Position numbers and translations under genes: made by a program. The notes under the pieces were generated by a model. It was given only the letters and a program-made list of their open reading frames with translations. It ran no database searches and was not told where the DNA came from. From Atrichornis clamosus (lineage: Eukaryota > Chordata > Aves > Passeriformes > Menuridae), in assembly GCA_013400975.1 (NCBI GenBank), contig WBMZ01009012.1, forward strand, positions 1 to 64,000: a stretch of 64,000 nucleotides of DNA, written 5' to 3'. Of this stretch, positions 1-10,683 are shown piece after piece; the stretch's first letter is position 1, and each line of letters begins with the position of its first letter.

Positions 1-170
1 GGGCCGCGCAGCGCCCCCTGCAGGGACCCGCCGCGCAGGCGGCAGGGGGCGGGGCGGGAGGGCGGCCCCTGAGGGCTCGGCCTGCCGCCTTCGGCACTGG
101 GTAGCTGCTCCCCGCTCCTGCTCACTCTGCGCCAGCGGAGTTGTGTACGCGTCACGACCCGAGTTTCATC
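1..170. promoter_or_regulatory. CpG island, cut by the window edge
   Basis: About 20 CpG dinucleotides fall in 170 bases, while most of the window is AT-rich and CpG-poor. GC boxes of the GGGGCGGGG type lie around 46-58. In bird genomes this composition usually marks a promoter or first exon. The island runs off the left edge, so its direction cannot be decided; it may serve a gene lying outside the window. No convincing start codon and coding frame is visible in it. Confidence 0.6.
9..25 (-). promoter_or_regulatory. CTCF-like binding site
   Basis: The sequence AGCGCCCCCTGCAGG (10-24) is close to the reverse complement of the vertebrate CTCF core CCASYAGRKGGCRS, including a perfect GCGCCCCCT. 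It sits in the CpG island at the window edge, a common place for CTCF. This is a motif match by eye; occupancy is inferred. Confidence 0.4.
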
Positions 171-379
171 CTCCTTATAGTAAACATCTGCAAAGAAAGA
201 AAAAAATCACGGGTTTTCATTCTTTTTCCGCTCAGGTCCCCAGCCTTGGCACAGGGTGCGGGGAGAGGCTCGCGTCTGGCGCACAGAGCGCCCTTCTGCG
301 CTGCCCCGAAGACAGCACCTGCTTGCTGGGTGGGGTTCATTCTGAGATTCTGATTCTGTGACTCAGCTCGAAGCTGGGG
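171..379. other. Downstream shoulder of CpG island, no gene seen
   Basis: GC content falls off here. An A-rich patch near 195-207 is followed by a moderately GC-rich stretch with scattered CpGs. Open frames of about 70 codons exist on both strands but none resembles a protein. It could be 5' UTR or first-intron sequence of whatever the CpG island drives. Confidence 0.3.
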
Positions 380-750
380 CACAGAATCACAGAATCGATT
401 AGGTTGGAAAAGACCTATGAGATCGTCGAGTCCAACCTATGACCAAAGACCACCTTGTCAACTAAACCATGGCACTAAGTGCCACATCCAGTCTTTCCTT
501 AAACACCTCCAGGGACCGTGACTCCGCCACCTTCTTGGACAGCTCAGTCCAACGTTTAATCACCTTCTCTGTGAAGAAATTCCTCCTGATGTCCCACCTA
601 AACCTCCCCTGGCACAGCTTAAGACTATGTCCTCTTGTTCTGTTGCTGGCTGCTTGGGAGAAGAGAATGACCCTTCCCTAGCTACAACCTCCCTTCAGGT
701 AGTTGTAGAGTGTTAAAATCACCCCTGAGCCTTCTCTTCTCCAGGCTAAA
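380..750 (-). mobile_element. CR1 LINE, 5'-truncated 3' end
   Basis: Read on the minus strand, the element ends in tandem GATTCTGTG units, the short-repeat tail of bird CR1. Before the tail comes the 3' UTR phrase around TTGGACTCGACGATCTC, then the last part of ORF2 with the typical motifs FRRLDIRKNFF-like, VxxW/LS, and KRRLR-like near 740. About 370 bp remain, so it is a strongly 5'-truncated, dead copy. CR1 inserts by target-primed reverse transcription and usually leaves no clear target duplication; none is seen. Confidence 0.92.
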
Positions 751-1615
751 TGTGGCTTGGTCCACCCAAACCTTTAGCGCATTTCCATTCAACATGTTTC
801 TACAGGTTGCCAGAGGTTCCCCTTCACCCTAAAAGTGAAGGACAAGTTGGTCACCCAGTCCCAGTGAAGACAGTCACTCTGGCACACCAGCCTGGCTGGC
901 TGGTGTTTTTCCCCCTCATCCCCAGTATCAGGAGCTGCCGTCCCGCACCAGCTCGGACCTTGGCCTGTGCAGCCAGTCTGGATGAAAGTGCACCCAGAAG
1001 AGGGGTTTCAAGTGAGTGATCTCAGTCTTATGTATAGGATGCTTATTTTACAAGAGGACTTCCTATGTCAGAAAACTTGCAAACATTTTTGCTTCCAGGA
1101 AGAGACCAGGTGTACTCCTCCTGTACACTGGAAACACGCAGGGGATAGGACATGGTTTGGCTAGCAACATGGCGGAACTATTTTTCTTCCAAATGAAGCT
1201 GCTGCCTGCAGCCCTTGCCAAGCTGTCCTGTCAGCCTGTGGAGGACTTCACCGCAGCTCTTCATCCAGGGTAAACTCATGTGTACGTGTGGTGCATGGCA
1301 CCAGCTGGGCACACAGAGGTTTGTTTGTGGTGGTATTTAAAAGTCTGGTCAGCCCAAAGAGTGCTTATGATTATTAAAAAAGTAACCACGCAGAATGACA
1401 ATGATCTAAAACATTTCAGAAATGGCATCAAACCTTTACAATTACCACCTCAGAACTGTGTCTTGATTGTCTTCTCTTAATGGAAAGAGTTACCATCTGT
1501 AATTGGACATCCTGTAGGGAGACTGAGGGTTGTGTGCATCTGAGGAAATATGCCAGCCCCATAATAACGGACATAACTGTGTTCATCATCTTTGTCTACA
1601 TCCTAAACAACACAT
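751..1615. other. Non-coding stretch, nothing recognised
   Basis: Unique-looking sequence of mixed composition. Short open frames (65-89 codons) overlap each other in several frames, which is what chance produces. No repeat family, RNA gene or splice-flanked exon could be supported. Confidence 0.4.
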
Positions 1616-1822
1616 ATGCGGCTTCTTTTCTCTCTTACCTTTTCTTTTGGTCATTTTTTCTTCTTACCTTTTCTCTTTTTTAATCTTCTCCCTTTGCAAG
1701 GTGGCAGGACAGCTGCCGACTACGACTACAGCTTTTGTTCTGGAGCTGAAGAACATTCCAGCAGCAAGGTGGTTAATGGCAATGCCTTGACATGCCCAAA
1801 GTTGATAAAAGCTTGTTAATTG
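1616..1822 (+). other. Possible exon after a long pyrimidine tract (unproven)
   Basis: A pyrimidine-rich run (about 1616-1696) ends in GCAAG at 1696-1700, resembling a 3' splice site. The frame reading GGT GGC AGG from 1700 stays open to a TAA at 1817-1819 and contains ADYDYSFCSG. A second frame is also open past the tract, so coding is ambiguous. I recognise no protein. It could be a terminal exon of a transcript from the 1-170 island, or chance. Confidence 0.15.
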
Positions 1823-2065
1823 TCTGAGCAACTTGCTCAGGTAAATACTGGCAAGCCAAGGCAGTTTCTGTCTAAAGATTCCCAGACGGAATTATATATG
1901 CACACAAATTTGCATCACAGGGAGAATTATTAGCTCAATACCTCTGTCAAGCATGCAGCTTGCCAGTGTGCTACACAAACAAGATGTACGCACGCAGTAT
2001 GTCTGGGAGTTTTGAGCAGCCGACTGCAAATTCATTTCATAGACAGCAGAGGCCGTGCATCTGAT
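1823..2065. other. Non-coding stretch, nothing recognised
   Basis: AT-rich sequence between the exon-like segment and the CpG-rich patch. No repeat, RNA gene or coding signal seen. Confidence 0.35.
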
Positions 2066-2440
2066 TCAGAGCTGCAGTTTGCCTGATGGAAATGTCTTTT
2101 TCACCCTAAAGGTGTTGTCCAGGATGAATGTATTTATGTTTGTCCAGAATGTCTGAATGTTTAGCATCTCGGGCACGGCTTGTGAGTAGCGTCCATACAC
2201 CGCAATACCCTGGGCATTTCCACAAGGTCCCCGTAGGTCAGCGTCGTGCTGTAAAAGCCGCCGGTCTGAGGCGTGCTGGAAGTTTTGGTCAGCTGTGCTT
2301 CCTCCACACAGCTGGAGCACCCTGGGCTGGCGGGAGAGGGCAGTCTGGCCACACGCCGCTCCACAGCTGCGCACGGCAGCGCCCGTGGTTTCTCCGGCTA
2401 CAGCAGCTTTTCAGTGCAGGGCAGGGTAATTCCTGAATGG
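2066..2440 (-). other. CpG-rich patch with a 102-codon minus-strand frame
   Basis: About 19 CpGs lie within 2167-2402, well above the flanks. On the minus strand an ATG frame runs from 2374 to a stop at 2066; a second minus frame is open over 2364-2161. The C-terminal part of the long frame (around VYGRYSQAVPEMLN) looks protein-like, but I cannot assign it to a family. It may be a small CpG island, a decayed retrocopy, or chance openness caused by GC content. No splice sites or poly(A) tract prove a retrocopy. Confidence 0.25.
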
Positions 2441-3300
2441 GCTGGCAAGCATCCAGTAAGCACAGCAATTATCCATCACAATAGCTTCCAATTCATCCTG
2501 GATACAGAAAAGGCGGGAATATACAAAACCCCCCCAAGTACATAGTTGTCCAAGATAAGATCTTTGAACCTATATTTTACAATCAGTAATTTTCTTTCAA
2601 AGGTGAGCACCAGGGACAGAAGTGAATTTTCTCTTTACTGTAAATTTCCCCTTTGTTTTTTGGGAGTAGTGGGGGGAGAAGGAAGGAAGGAAAGATCATA
2701 TGTGAACAACAGCAAAAGGAGCAAATCTACACCGTCTGGTCTTTTCTCATCAGAAAAGCAGTTAATACAGGTTTACATACTGTCTAAAACACTGCCCAAA
2801 ACACAGCTTTTTTACCTGACACTATGCACCCCCTGTACAAATGAAAGAGAGTGCAGTGAGCAGACTGGTAACAAATCCTTACAATAAAAGGTGTAGCAAT
2901 CTTCTCCCCTTTTCACTATGTTTGCTTGAAAGAAAATTAAAAGTGATACACGTTTGAACTGTTCTGTGACTGAAAATTTGAAGCCTATCTTAATTGTTTT
3001 GTGTTGTAGCAAAAAGTAAATTTCTACTAAAATTTTACCTTTTGGGCCTAACCAATGCCTACAGAGTTCAGGTACAATATTTGCTGAGTTTTGAGGATAA
3101 GTTGCTGAGTAAGCAAAAAATTATCTTCCTGTATTTAAAAGAAAAAGTTTGAAAATCTCTCCATCGTCTTTGTCATCTTATCACACTCCCATGTTAGCAT
3201 GATTCTGATCATTTGCAAAACAGATACTGGTCTCTGCTGATATTAATTATAATTCTGCTGATCATCCTGTCATTAGCAAGTCTCTTTCAGCTTAGTCAGC
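2441..3300. other. AT-rich non-coding stretch
   Basis: A small purine run (GGAAGGAAGGAAAG near 2681) and otherwise unstructured AT-rich DNA. No gene or recognisable repeat. Confidence 0.4.
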
Positions 3301-3310
3301 ATCTCCACAA

Positions 3311-3339
3311 TGACTCACTGCAAGTAGTGTATTGACTCA
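3311..3339. promoter_or_regulatory. Paired AP-1-like sites
   Basis: Two perfect TGACTCA motifs at 3311-3317 and 3333-3339 are spaced 22 bp apart; a third lies at 3712-3718. The motif binds Fos/Jun-type factors. It is short enough that about eight would be expected in a window of this size, so only the close pairing is mildly notable. Confidence 0.2.
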
Positions 3340-4424
3340 GTGGGAAGTGACCTCATCATCCTGGTCAGGGAAGATCTGACAAAAAATCTAGCAGCATATT
3401 TTGTTTTTACCTTTCCTTGTCGTCCTTTCCCCAACCTCACTCCCATTATGACTTAGTGATGACTGGAAACTTTTCTGTTATAGAATGAAGACAGGTTTGT
3501 ATCTCTACTCCTCTTTTCTCATGCAGGTTTTTTAGTTCATTTACCTAGTTGTATGACAGCAGTTCTGCTGTTCAGACGTTTATCAACAGGTGTCAGCAGA
3601 ACCTCGGCCTTGTGCTATGATGAGCATGTGCTGAGGTGTACAAATAACTCAGTTTCAGAGGAATGTGACTCTCAAAGTGTCTGCCCTGATGGGTTTCTAT
3701 TTTGGAAGCACTGACTCAAGAGCCTAAGTTCTGTTGATTTTCAGTGTATGTTTGATTACTAAGTTATTTTCATCTACTGCACATATTAATTATGATAATT
3801 GTGTATTGTTTATGGATAATTAAAGGGCTGCTTGGTTTTTTGAGCTGAATGTTGAAGTGGCTTACATAATAAAATATGATTTTATTATCTCAGTTACAGA
3901 AACTTCTACATGATGTATGTCTGGTCAATGTTTGAACATATGATCAAGCAAAATATTTCATTGTGGTAAACTGGCAAACTGTTAAACTGCTCTGCACATC
4001 GTGGGACAGGATGGGTGCATTGAAGTCAGTGTCATGCTGCAGAATCATACTCTGGCTTGCCCTGGGCTTGTGCATTGGTGTGCTTACACTGCTGGTGCTC
4101 TGAAGTGTGATGTAATGACGTCCACAAAGCATTAGTATGGAATTGCTATTACAAAGTAGTATTAAAAAGCATTTAATCATGTAGGCAATCTAAACCGTGT
4201 TTGTGGTGTGATAAACATTCCTAAACTGATGTTTGAGGATGAACTACACCCAATCAAAAGTAACTTTTCTTTGAAGGAACTTTTTCAGAGAAATGAAACT
4301 TAAGGTGTTTTAGATTCACCTTTTCCTTCTACAGTGATCTGAGGTGAAGAATGAACAAAATTCTAATCGTAGAAGAGACTTATGACAACATTTAAAAAAT
4401 TTATTATTATTATTAAAATTAAAT
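3340..4424. other. AT-rich non-coding stretch
   Basis: No coding signal. A short CATTGAAGTCAGTG motif at 4018-4031 resembles the core of the old palindromic repeat family described elsewhere in this window, but it is too short to call on its own. Confidence 0.35.
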
Positions 4425-4530
4425 TTTGAACAGGTGACTTGCCAAAAACCAGAGATCACATAGTACAATCTGTGCCCCTGTGTCCCTGGGTAGAGAGTCA
4501 ATACTCAGCTCTCACTGAATTTGGTGTGCT
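4425..4530 (+). repeat. MIR-like SINE relic
   Basis: CAGGTGACTTGCC (4431-4443) followed by ATCACATAG and then AATCTGTGCC matches the order of motifs in the MIR core and downstream part (GTGACTTGCCCAAGGTCACACAG, then a TCTGTGGCAG-type phrase in reptile copies). The tRNA-derived head is not recognisable. MIRs are very old tRNA-derived SINEs and dead in all amniotes. The internal AACCAGAG insertion and heavy decay keep this tentative. Confidence 0.45.
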
Positions 4531-5264
4531 TGGGTAATTTAATAAGTTATCACAAAGACCTCCAATGTTTGCAAGGTTTGTAAGTCTGGTGTCTACTTAT
4601 CACTGTGTATTCCTGACACCTAGATTATACTTAACTTCAGCATTTCTGGAAATGCGTCCTATTCTTATACAACTCAGCTGTGACTCTATGGTTCATGTAT
4701 TTTGCCAGATTTTTCTTAAGAAGACTTTTGCAGCAAAGGGAGGACTTGAACTTTTCTTGCTAAACAGTTTTTAACAGGGGAGAAGGGTGTGACATGAAGT
4801 TCAACAGAGTGAATACAAGTTTTCAGGTCTACTTTTTTCCCCCACCTATTTCACTGAACCTTGAATCAGCCCTTCCACCCACCAAACATCACTCTGAAAA
4901 AAGAACTATCTTTATCAATATAATTTTCTATCTAAAGAAATTATACTCATTCTTTTGTGTGGAAAGGTAGCAAATCCACATTAGTAAAATGGAAATATAA
5001 GTGTTAACTTTTCTGTGTTTGCTTTTGCCTTTCTGAAGTATCTTTTGCTGTTGTTGTTACTGTATGCTGCAAAATTACTTTAAATGCTAACTCCTGTCTT
5101 CAGGCATCAAAAGCAACTAAGATAAGCTTCATATTGAAAAGGATGACAGTATAAATAATTCTTACATGGCAGTATCTGAAAATGGAGATAAATACGAATT
5201 GGAAGGATACTTTTCATTCTTTTCCTTTCTGAAAATGTAAGGATAAATATTTTCTTGCTTTGGA
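4531..5264. other. AT-rich non-coding stretch
   Basis: No gene or clear repeat. An (ATT)n-like run just upstream (4397-4419) and a short GTTGTTGTT (5050-5058) are the only low-complexity marks. Confidence 0.4.
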
Positions 5265-5269
5265 TGAAA

Positions 5270-5336
5270 TCTTCTGCATATTGAAGTCAAAGGAAGTTTT
5301 GTCACTGATTTCAAGAGCATAGGAATGTCACCCCTA
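5270..5336. repeat. Old palindromic repeat copy (CATTGACTTCAATGG family)
   Basis: The order ATTGAAGTCAAAGG, AGTTTTGTCACTGATTTCA, then AGCATAGGAATGTCACCCC parallels the widespread reptile-bird repeat phrase 'TTGAAGTCAATGGGAGTTTTGCCATTGACTTCA...GCAGGATTTCACCCC'. The two arms are inverted copies of each other. I cannot give a library name from memory. Confidence 0.5.
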
Positions 5337-6440
5337 ATCTTGGCAGTGAGCAAACCGAAGGCAGCTTCCTGTTAACAGATTATGAGATGTTGACAGAATT
5401 TGAAATACACTAAACATAGGGAATCTGATATATTTTTCTTGGAAAGGAAAACAGTTTTAGCTCCTTTTAAAAGGCTCCACATCTAAAAATGTCTTCTTCT
5501 GCAGTCTTCATCTACCCATGTTTAATGTATTTTGAATGCATGTGTTCAAATGGCTTAGAAATGGAGCTTTCTGTTATGTCTCAGAAAACATTTGGTTTGT
5601 ATTATAACACTTTAGAAACTATAGATCCCTACAGAAAGAATAAACTTTAGAGTTAGAGCACCAGAAATGTGCTTCCAAGAGAGACTTGCACATACCTTTG
5701 AGAACCTGTCAATACTTGAGAAAGAGAAAGCAAGCAAGCTGTACACAATTCAGTGGCCACCAAATCTGAGCAAGGTTATAGCACACAGTAGTGCTCTAGC
5801 CACCCTGTATAACAAGTCAATTAAAATATTACCCCTACAATTCCACAATGAAGAAAAATAAGAAGAAAATTTCAATTCCAGAAGTGTCTTTTAAGAAAGG
5901 CACTGGATTTTGGTAGATGAGAAATAATTATATTTGTAAATAATTCAAATTTTTAACATTTAGGGATAACTTTAGTCTCTTCTCTAAAGGAGCACGAGTC
6001 AAACCTAGTCCTGAAACTGAATAGCACATTCTAAAGATCCTGAATATGAAACCTCTGTATTTCTAGTACTGCAGCTTCTGTGTAATTCAGATGTGAACCA
6101 GGGCTTCACTGTGCCATTTTCCACATATGCCCAGGTGGTAGAGACACTTTATGCATTTATGATCTAATGCTTTCAAAGTGAAGAACACAAAACAGGCAGT
6201 TTACATTCAGAGACATGGAGGATAATAACATGATGTTACAGGTCACTGTGCATGTAACACTTGCAGTGTGCCTGCAACCTGGTTTTTTGCAGACTGTGAA
6301 AAAGGAAAGCTCCTGGGGAAATGTTGAAGGTACATAATGGCAGAGTGATGTATGTTTTTACAGAGAGCTTCACCTTGACTGGCAGAGCAGTGTAGAAAGA
6401 GGACATTATTGATGTGGAAGGCTTCTGAATGTGTGATGAC
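5337..6440. other. AT-rich non-coding stretch
   Basis: No repeat or gene recognised. Open frames on the minus strand at 6236-6611 (112 and 122 codons) overlap in different frames and show no protein motif. Confidence 0.4.
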
Positions 6441-7110
6441 AGCTGGTGCCGTGGGTTGTCCAAGATGGCAGCATGGCTGCAATCTGCACGGAGAAGAATT
6501 ATGTTGTGTTTGATGACTGTGGAGCTGATGGGAAGATGGGAGGAGAGAGGAAACCTGCTTACAGCTGTGGGCACAGAGGAATGAGCAGGAAATGGGCTCT
6601 GTCAAAATCAAGGAGACGCATCATGTGGTGAAAGAATGAAAGCTGGACTGGTAATTTTAGCTGTGTGGAAGTATGAGGAAGGCCAAAGCTTTGAAGTTTT
6701 GTGTTACAAAATTTACCCAGAGCCTTGATGTGAAAAGCTGAGGTGGAGAAAGTCCTAGACTGAAGGTACTGGGCAAGCTCAAGACCCAAGCAACAGATGA
6801 GCCAGTGATGTTAGCCACGGTGACTGGAAAAAGCAGTAGCAAACATAGCTTAGAAGACAGATTAAGAGCTCTGGTGAGCCATACTGAGCTTGAGCCGATG
6901 TCGAGACATTCAGAGAGAAGCAGGCTGAGCTTCGGGCTTGGACAGAAGGGAGCAGACGGTGGATTTGAGTCATCAGCGTGAGCAGTTGGGCTTGTGTTTA
7001 CAGACGACCTACCCCAGAGAGGAGGTGCCCTTTCCAGAGGGAGGAGGGAAAGCGACCAAGGACAGAGCCCTTTGGAGCTCACAGAAAGCAGAGAAAGAGA
7101 AAAACGAGGG
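6441..7110 (+). repeat. Purine-rich block, possible ancient interspersed repeat
   Basis: The plus strand is strongly purine-biased for about 650 bp. Near its end, GATTTGAGTCATCAGCG (6962-6978), then CCAGAGAGGAGG, then ACCAAGGACAGAGCCCT follow the order of phrases I recall from an old amniote repeat with a GGAGTCATCAGCAT motif. The match is piecemeal. The minus-strand frame of 153 codons (7118-6657) is rich in Leu, Ser and Pro, as expected from reading a purine-rich strand backwards. Confidence 0.25.
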
Positions 7111-7246
7111 CATGTCATTCTCCTGTTCCAATATGTGATTTCTTGATAAGAAAAGCTTTAAATAACTAGTTTTAAACTCTACTACAAAAACTTTTGAAGA
7201 GATAGATTCTAATGTAGTGCAGGGCTGATAGAGAAGTCCTGTGTGG

Positions 7247-7286
7247 TTTATACAGTAAACGGTCACTTTATACAGTAAATAGTCAC
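7247..7286. repeat. 20-bp direct duplication
   Basis: TTTATACAGTAAACGGTCAC is followed at once by TTTATACAGTAAATAGTCAC, two differences in 20 bases. A local slippage-type duplication. Confidence 0.85.
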
Positions 7287-7466
7287 TTTGTAGAAGAATT
7301 TCAAGATTGCCAAGTTACAACAATATTATTTTAAATAAATGTCTTGTATGCATTTTGTTATTTCCTTCTCTTGAAGGAATGTGCAGGAATTTCAAAAATC
7401 CAATACATATTAGAAAAAGTTTGACCTTTTTCTTCACCTGGAAATTTTAATTACATTTTTGGAACC

Positions 7467-7510
7467 TTTTTTTCTTTTTTTTTTTCTTTTTTTTCTTTTT
7501 TTTTTTTTTT
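7467..7510. repeat. Poly-T tract with C interruptions
   Basis: About 44 bases of T broken by single C bases. It may be the reversed poly(A) tail of an old retrocopy, but nothing recognisable lies beside it. Confidence 0.9.
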
Positions 7511-9693
7511 GTGGTTTTCTATCCCTATGGTTTCAAATTCTGACAGAAAATGTGGGAAGGAGAAATTGAGACAAATTTCATGGAAATAAATTCCTCTTCT
7601 GAAAATTTTTATTAGATATTCTACCTTTGCCTTCAGTCTAGACAGAGGATATATCCTTTTCAGTGACTGGAACAGGTTCCTGAATACAGCCAGAAAACAT
7701 GGAGCAAATCATAGAAACTACAGAAATAAGTATGATACATTTGGGTGGAAAAAAATTCCACAAAAAAATTCCTCACAATCTTCCCTGTAATTAATTCCAT
7801 CTAATTAATCTAATTAATTTTTCCCTCTTGGCATGTTTCCTATTCTAAACTTTGTACATCCCTGAGAGTCATCAAAAGGCACTGGACAAGGCCAAGGTAG
7901 AATACAGCCTCTGCCCTATAACTTCATAGACCAACTATTCCAAAGCAGTGCTGAAATCACCCAGATCAGAAGAACCCTTTATGAATCTTGAGAAAAAAAT
8001 TTAAACGAGCATTTGTGCTAAATAACAGTGATGTTATTTTGCTCCCCTCTCCCTGTTCCTCTCATATGTAGTGGGATTCTGAAGTTGATATTTTTCAGCC
8101 ATCTCTGATGTTTAGCTTCTGTAGAACCAACAGAAAATTGCTGCAGGTTATTTGATCCCTTTCAAAAATTATTTAATTATCTACAGTTAAATATTCTAGA
8201 GGAAATAAAAGTACTTGGGATAGAAACCTAAAGGAGAGAAAAGCAAGCATTAAAAACTAGAACACATCTTCTTCTGCAAGAAGGGTCTTGCTTGCCTTTA
8301 ATCTCTAATTATGTTAGATGTTATGTTGTTGTTAATGCTGTAAATAATCTGTCTCTGAATTCACTAATTAAATCTTTTAATAATATTCATTCCTTCCTAC
8401 CAAAACTTACTTTAGTAATTAAAAATGTCATGGTAAATTATTGTGGCTGTTTGACTATTTTGTCAGATATTTATTTAAATAATTGTATTTTATTACAACA
8501 TCAAAAAAATTCATCCTCATCATTTAATTAGAGATGTATGTGAAAAGCCAAAAGGTATTTGGAGTTAGGCTGTGTTTGTTCACTTTATTTATGTGCTTAC
8601 TCTTGCGAACTTCAGGGTATTTACAAAGGTATAAAGGGTAACAGTTGTTACCACACCAAGTAAAACTTGCAAAATATCTGCGTTTGCTTCATGATAAGCA
8701 TGTTATCTAAATCTTGTAGGCACTAAAGAGATCAGAGAAAGAAATGTACCTTTCTCTTGTGTAATGCTAGCTGGGTTTTCTTTTTGTCTTGTAGGAGATT
8801 GGCATGTTGCTGTAAACCAGCCTTCTTAATCATTTGTGCACTCACTGCCCTGAACTGATACCACTCACATGGAGAAAGACACATTTCTACACAGCTCTTA
8901 GGATTTCTCTTTTGCCAGAGCTAACTGAAGGTGGCTGCCTGTGTAAGATCTTTGCTCATGCGGGCAGCTCTGAGCTGCGTGGTTTCAGCCAAAGACACAT
9001 TGAGGCATCAGGTAGTTATTGGGAATAACAGATTTGCTCCAAGGCTCAAAACTTGAAAACAGAAAAAACAGAAAAAAACACAGTAAATTTATTAACAGTG
9101 CCCCTACACCTACTACAGAAAGTGAATTGGTCTTCTAGTTTCGGGATAACAGACCTAACAGCCTCATTTCCTGGAGGGTGCTGAAAATAAATTAAGCCCT
9201 ACCCCTTGTTCTAGGGAGTGGAAAAGTTGGCAGTTAGTTTTTTCCAAGGGAAATCAAACAGAACTAGTCCCTTGGTTGCAAGCACAGGACAGCCTTCCCT
9301 TTTCTCTTTGCAGAGCATGACCTGAAGCCATGGTTTTCTGAGTTAACCCTTTTTTCTTCCCTGGAGGCTGCCAGTTATGCAAAAAAGACAGTGTGCCAAC
9401 CACCAGGCTGGAGCAGTACTCCTGAGCCTGACACTTCACAAGTCACATAAAAAAAAAGAGATTAATCCATGTCTTCTCCATTTCCATTCAACCACTCCAA
9501 TCACCCTCGTAATCTATCCCTGAATGGGCAAGATCAGGTTGAGAAGGACAGTGAGGAAATGAGGAGAGCCTTAATTCCCCAGCTCCCTGGGAGTCTGCCT
9601 TAGACACCACTCAACCAGCCCGTGGCTAATGGCTGCATTAGTCCAGCTGTTGGACTCATGGTTACAGGCAGGTCTTCTGTGGATCCTCATTGT
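7511..9693. other. AT-rich non-coding stretch
   Basis: Unique-looking sequence with TAATTAAT-type AT runs (7785-7815, 8340-8480). No RNA gene, repeat or exon could be supported. Confidence 0.4.
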
Positions 9694-9889
9694 TCTGTCA
9701 CTCCACCAGGTCCTTGCCTTTCCTCGAGTCCATTGAAGGACATCTGTCACTCCACCAGGTCCTTGCCTTTCCTCGAGTCCATTGAAGGACATCTGTCACT
9801 CCACCAGGTCCTTGCCTTTCCTCGAGTCCATTGAAGGACATCTGTCACTCCACCAGGTCCTTGCCTTTCCTTGAGTCCATTGAAGGACA
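9694..9889. repeat. Minisatellite, 4 x 49 bp
   Basis: Units start at 9694, 9743, 9792 and 9841, each 49 bp and beginning TCTGTCACTCCACCAGG. Units 1 to 3 are identical and contain CTCGAG; unit 4 differs by a single C-to-T (CTTGAG). The array ends sharply at 9889. Such low divergence means recent expansion, so copy number may vary between individuals. It has no spacers and is not a CRISPR array. Confidence 0.97.
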
Positions 9890-10455
9890 TCTTCACCATA
9901 TGTGAGCAGAAATCTCATGTTACCCTATGCTGTGTTAACTACTTGAAGATCTTCTGTGGTGATTCAAGGAAGATCCCACCTATTCTAAGAAAACAGGGAA
10001 TTCTAGAATGGCAGCACTGGAAGACCATCAGCGGGTCTGCTGTCCAGCTTGCACCCACAAAACCAGCGATGAGTTACTAGCCGGAGTGAACACATAACCA
10101 AGTTTGCAGCCCATACACCTAAACCTTTCAGCTAACATCCAAGTTAACTGTGCAGTGGAGACATCTCACATTATTTTGCTGGAAATCTTGCAGAATCCCA
10201 TGCTGTACGAAAGTGTGCTCTGAAAGCTCATTTACCAATATGTACTGTGCTGTCCAGTGTGATAAAAAGTACCCAGTCCCATGAACTCAGGTTCCCTCCT
10301 CCTTTCCCCTGCCCTTGCATACCTGCACACTCAGCACTTCCCTCACATAAAGCAGGATCTTCCTCTAGGTTTGCTTATCATAGTCTCAAGAGTAAGTACT
10401 ATGCAAAGTTAAAATCTGTTGAATACAAGGGCATTTGACCCTGACCACAACCTGC
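9890..10455. other. Non-coding stretch, nothing recognised
   Basis: Moderate composition, no repeat family recognised. Frames of about 63-70 codons look like chance. Confidence 0.4.
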
Positions 10456-10628
10456 TGTTCCTTTAACAAACAATTAAGACATTCCATGTGTGGCTAAATT
10501 TGAAAGCAAACCCAAGAATTAATCTATTTGTTTTAAATAGGGATATAAATAAGAACCAGCCCGACCATTGCCCAAGAGATAAGCCTAAACTTTGGGGTTC
10601 AATAAAAGTTCAGTCACTTCCGTAGGTT
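10456..10628 (+). mobile_element. LTR-like promoter/poly(A) module (tentative)
   Basis: A TATA-type GATATAAATAAG at 10542-10553 is followed about 50 bases later by TTCAATAAAAG at 10599-10609, the spacing seen between the promoter and poly(A) signal in many short retroviral LTRs. A TGTTCC at 10456 could be the 5' terminus. No matching CA end or target duplication was found, so this could equally be ordinary AT-rich DNA. Confidence 0.2.
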
Positions 10629-10683
10629 GGATCTTTATTTAGGGAACAGGGTCTTAATTTAGGGAAAAGGTCTTTATTTAGGG
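10629..10683. repeat. 20-bp imperfect triplication
   Basis: Three successive units begin at 10629, 10649 and 10669, each a variant of GGTCTTTATTTAGGGAAAA. The third is cut short at TTTAGGG. It directly follows the AATAAA module. Confidence 0.85.

Noticed and set aside
9694..9889. CRISPR array
   Set aside because: Units are directly adjacent with no spacers and the sequence is vertebrate; it is a minisatellite.
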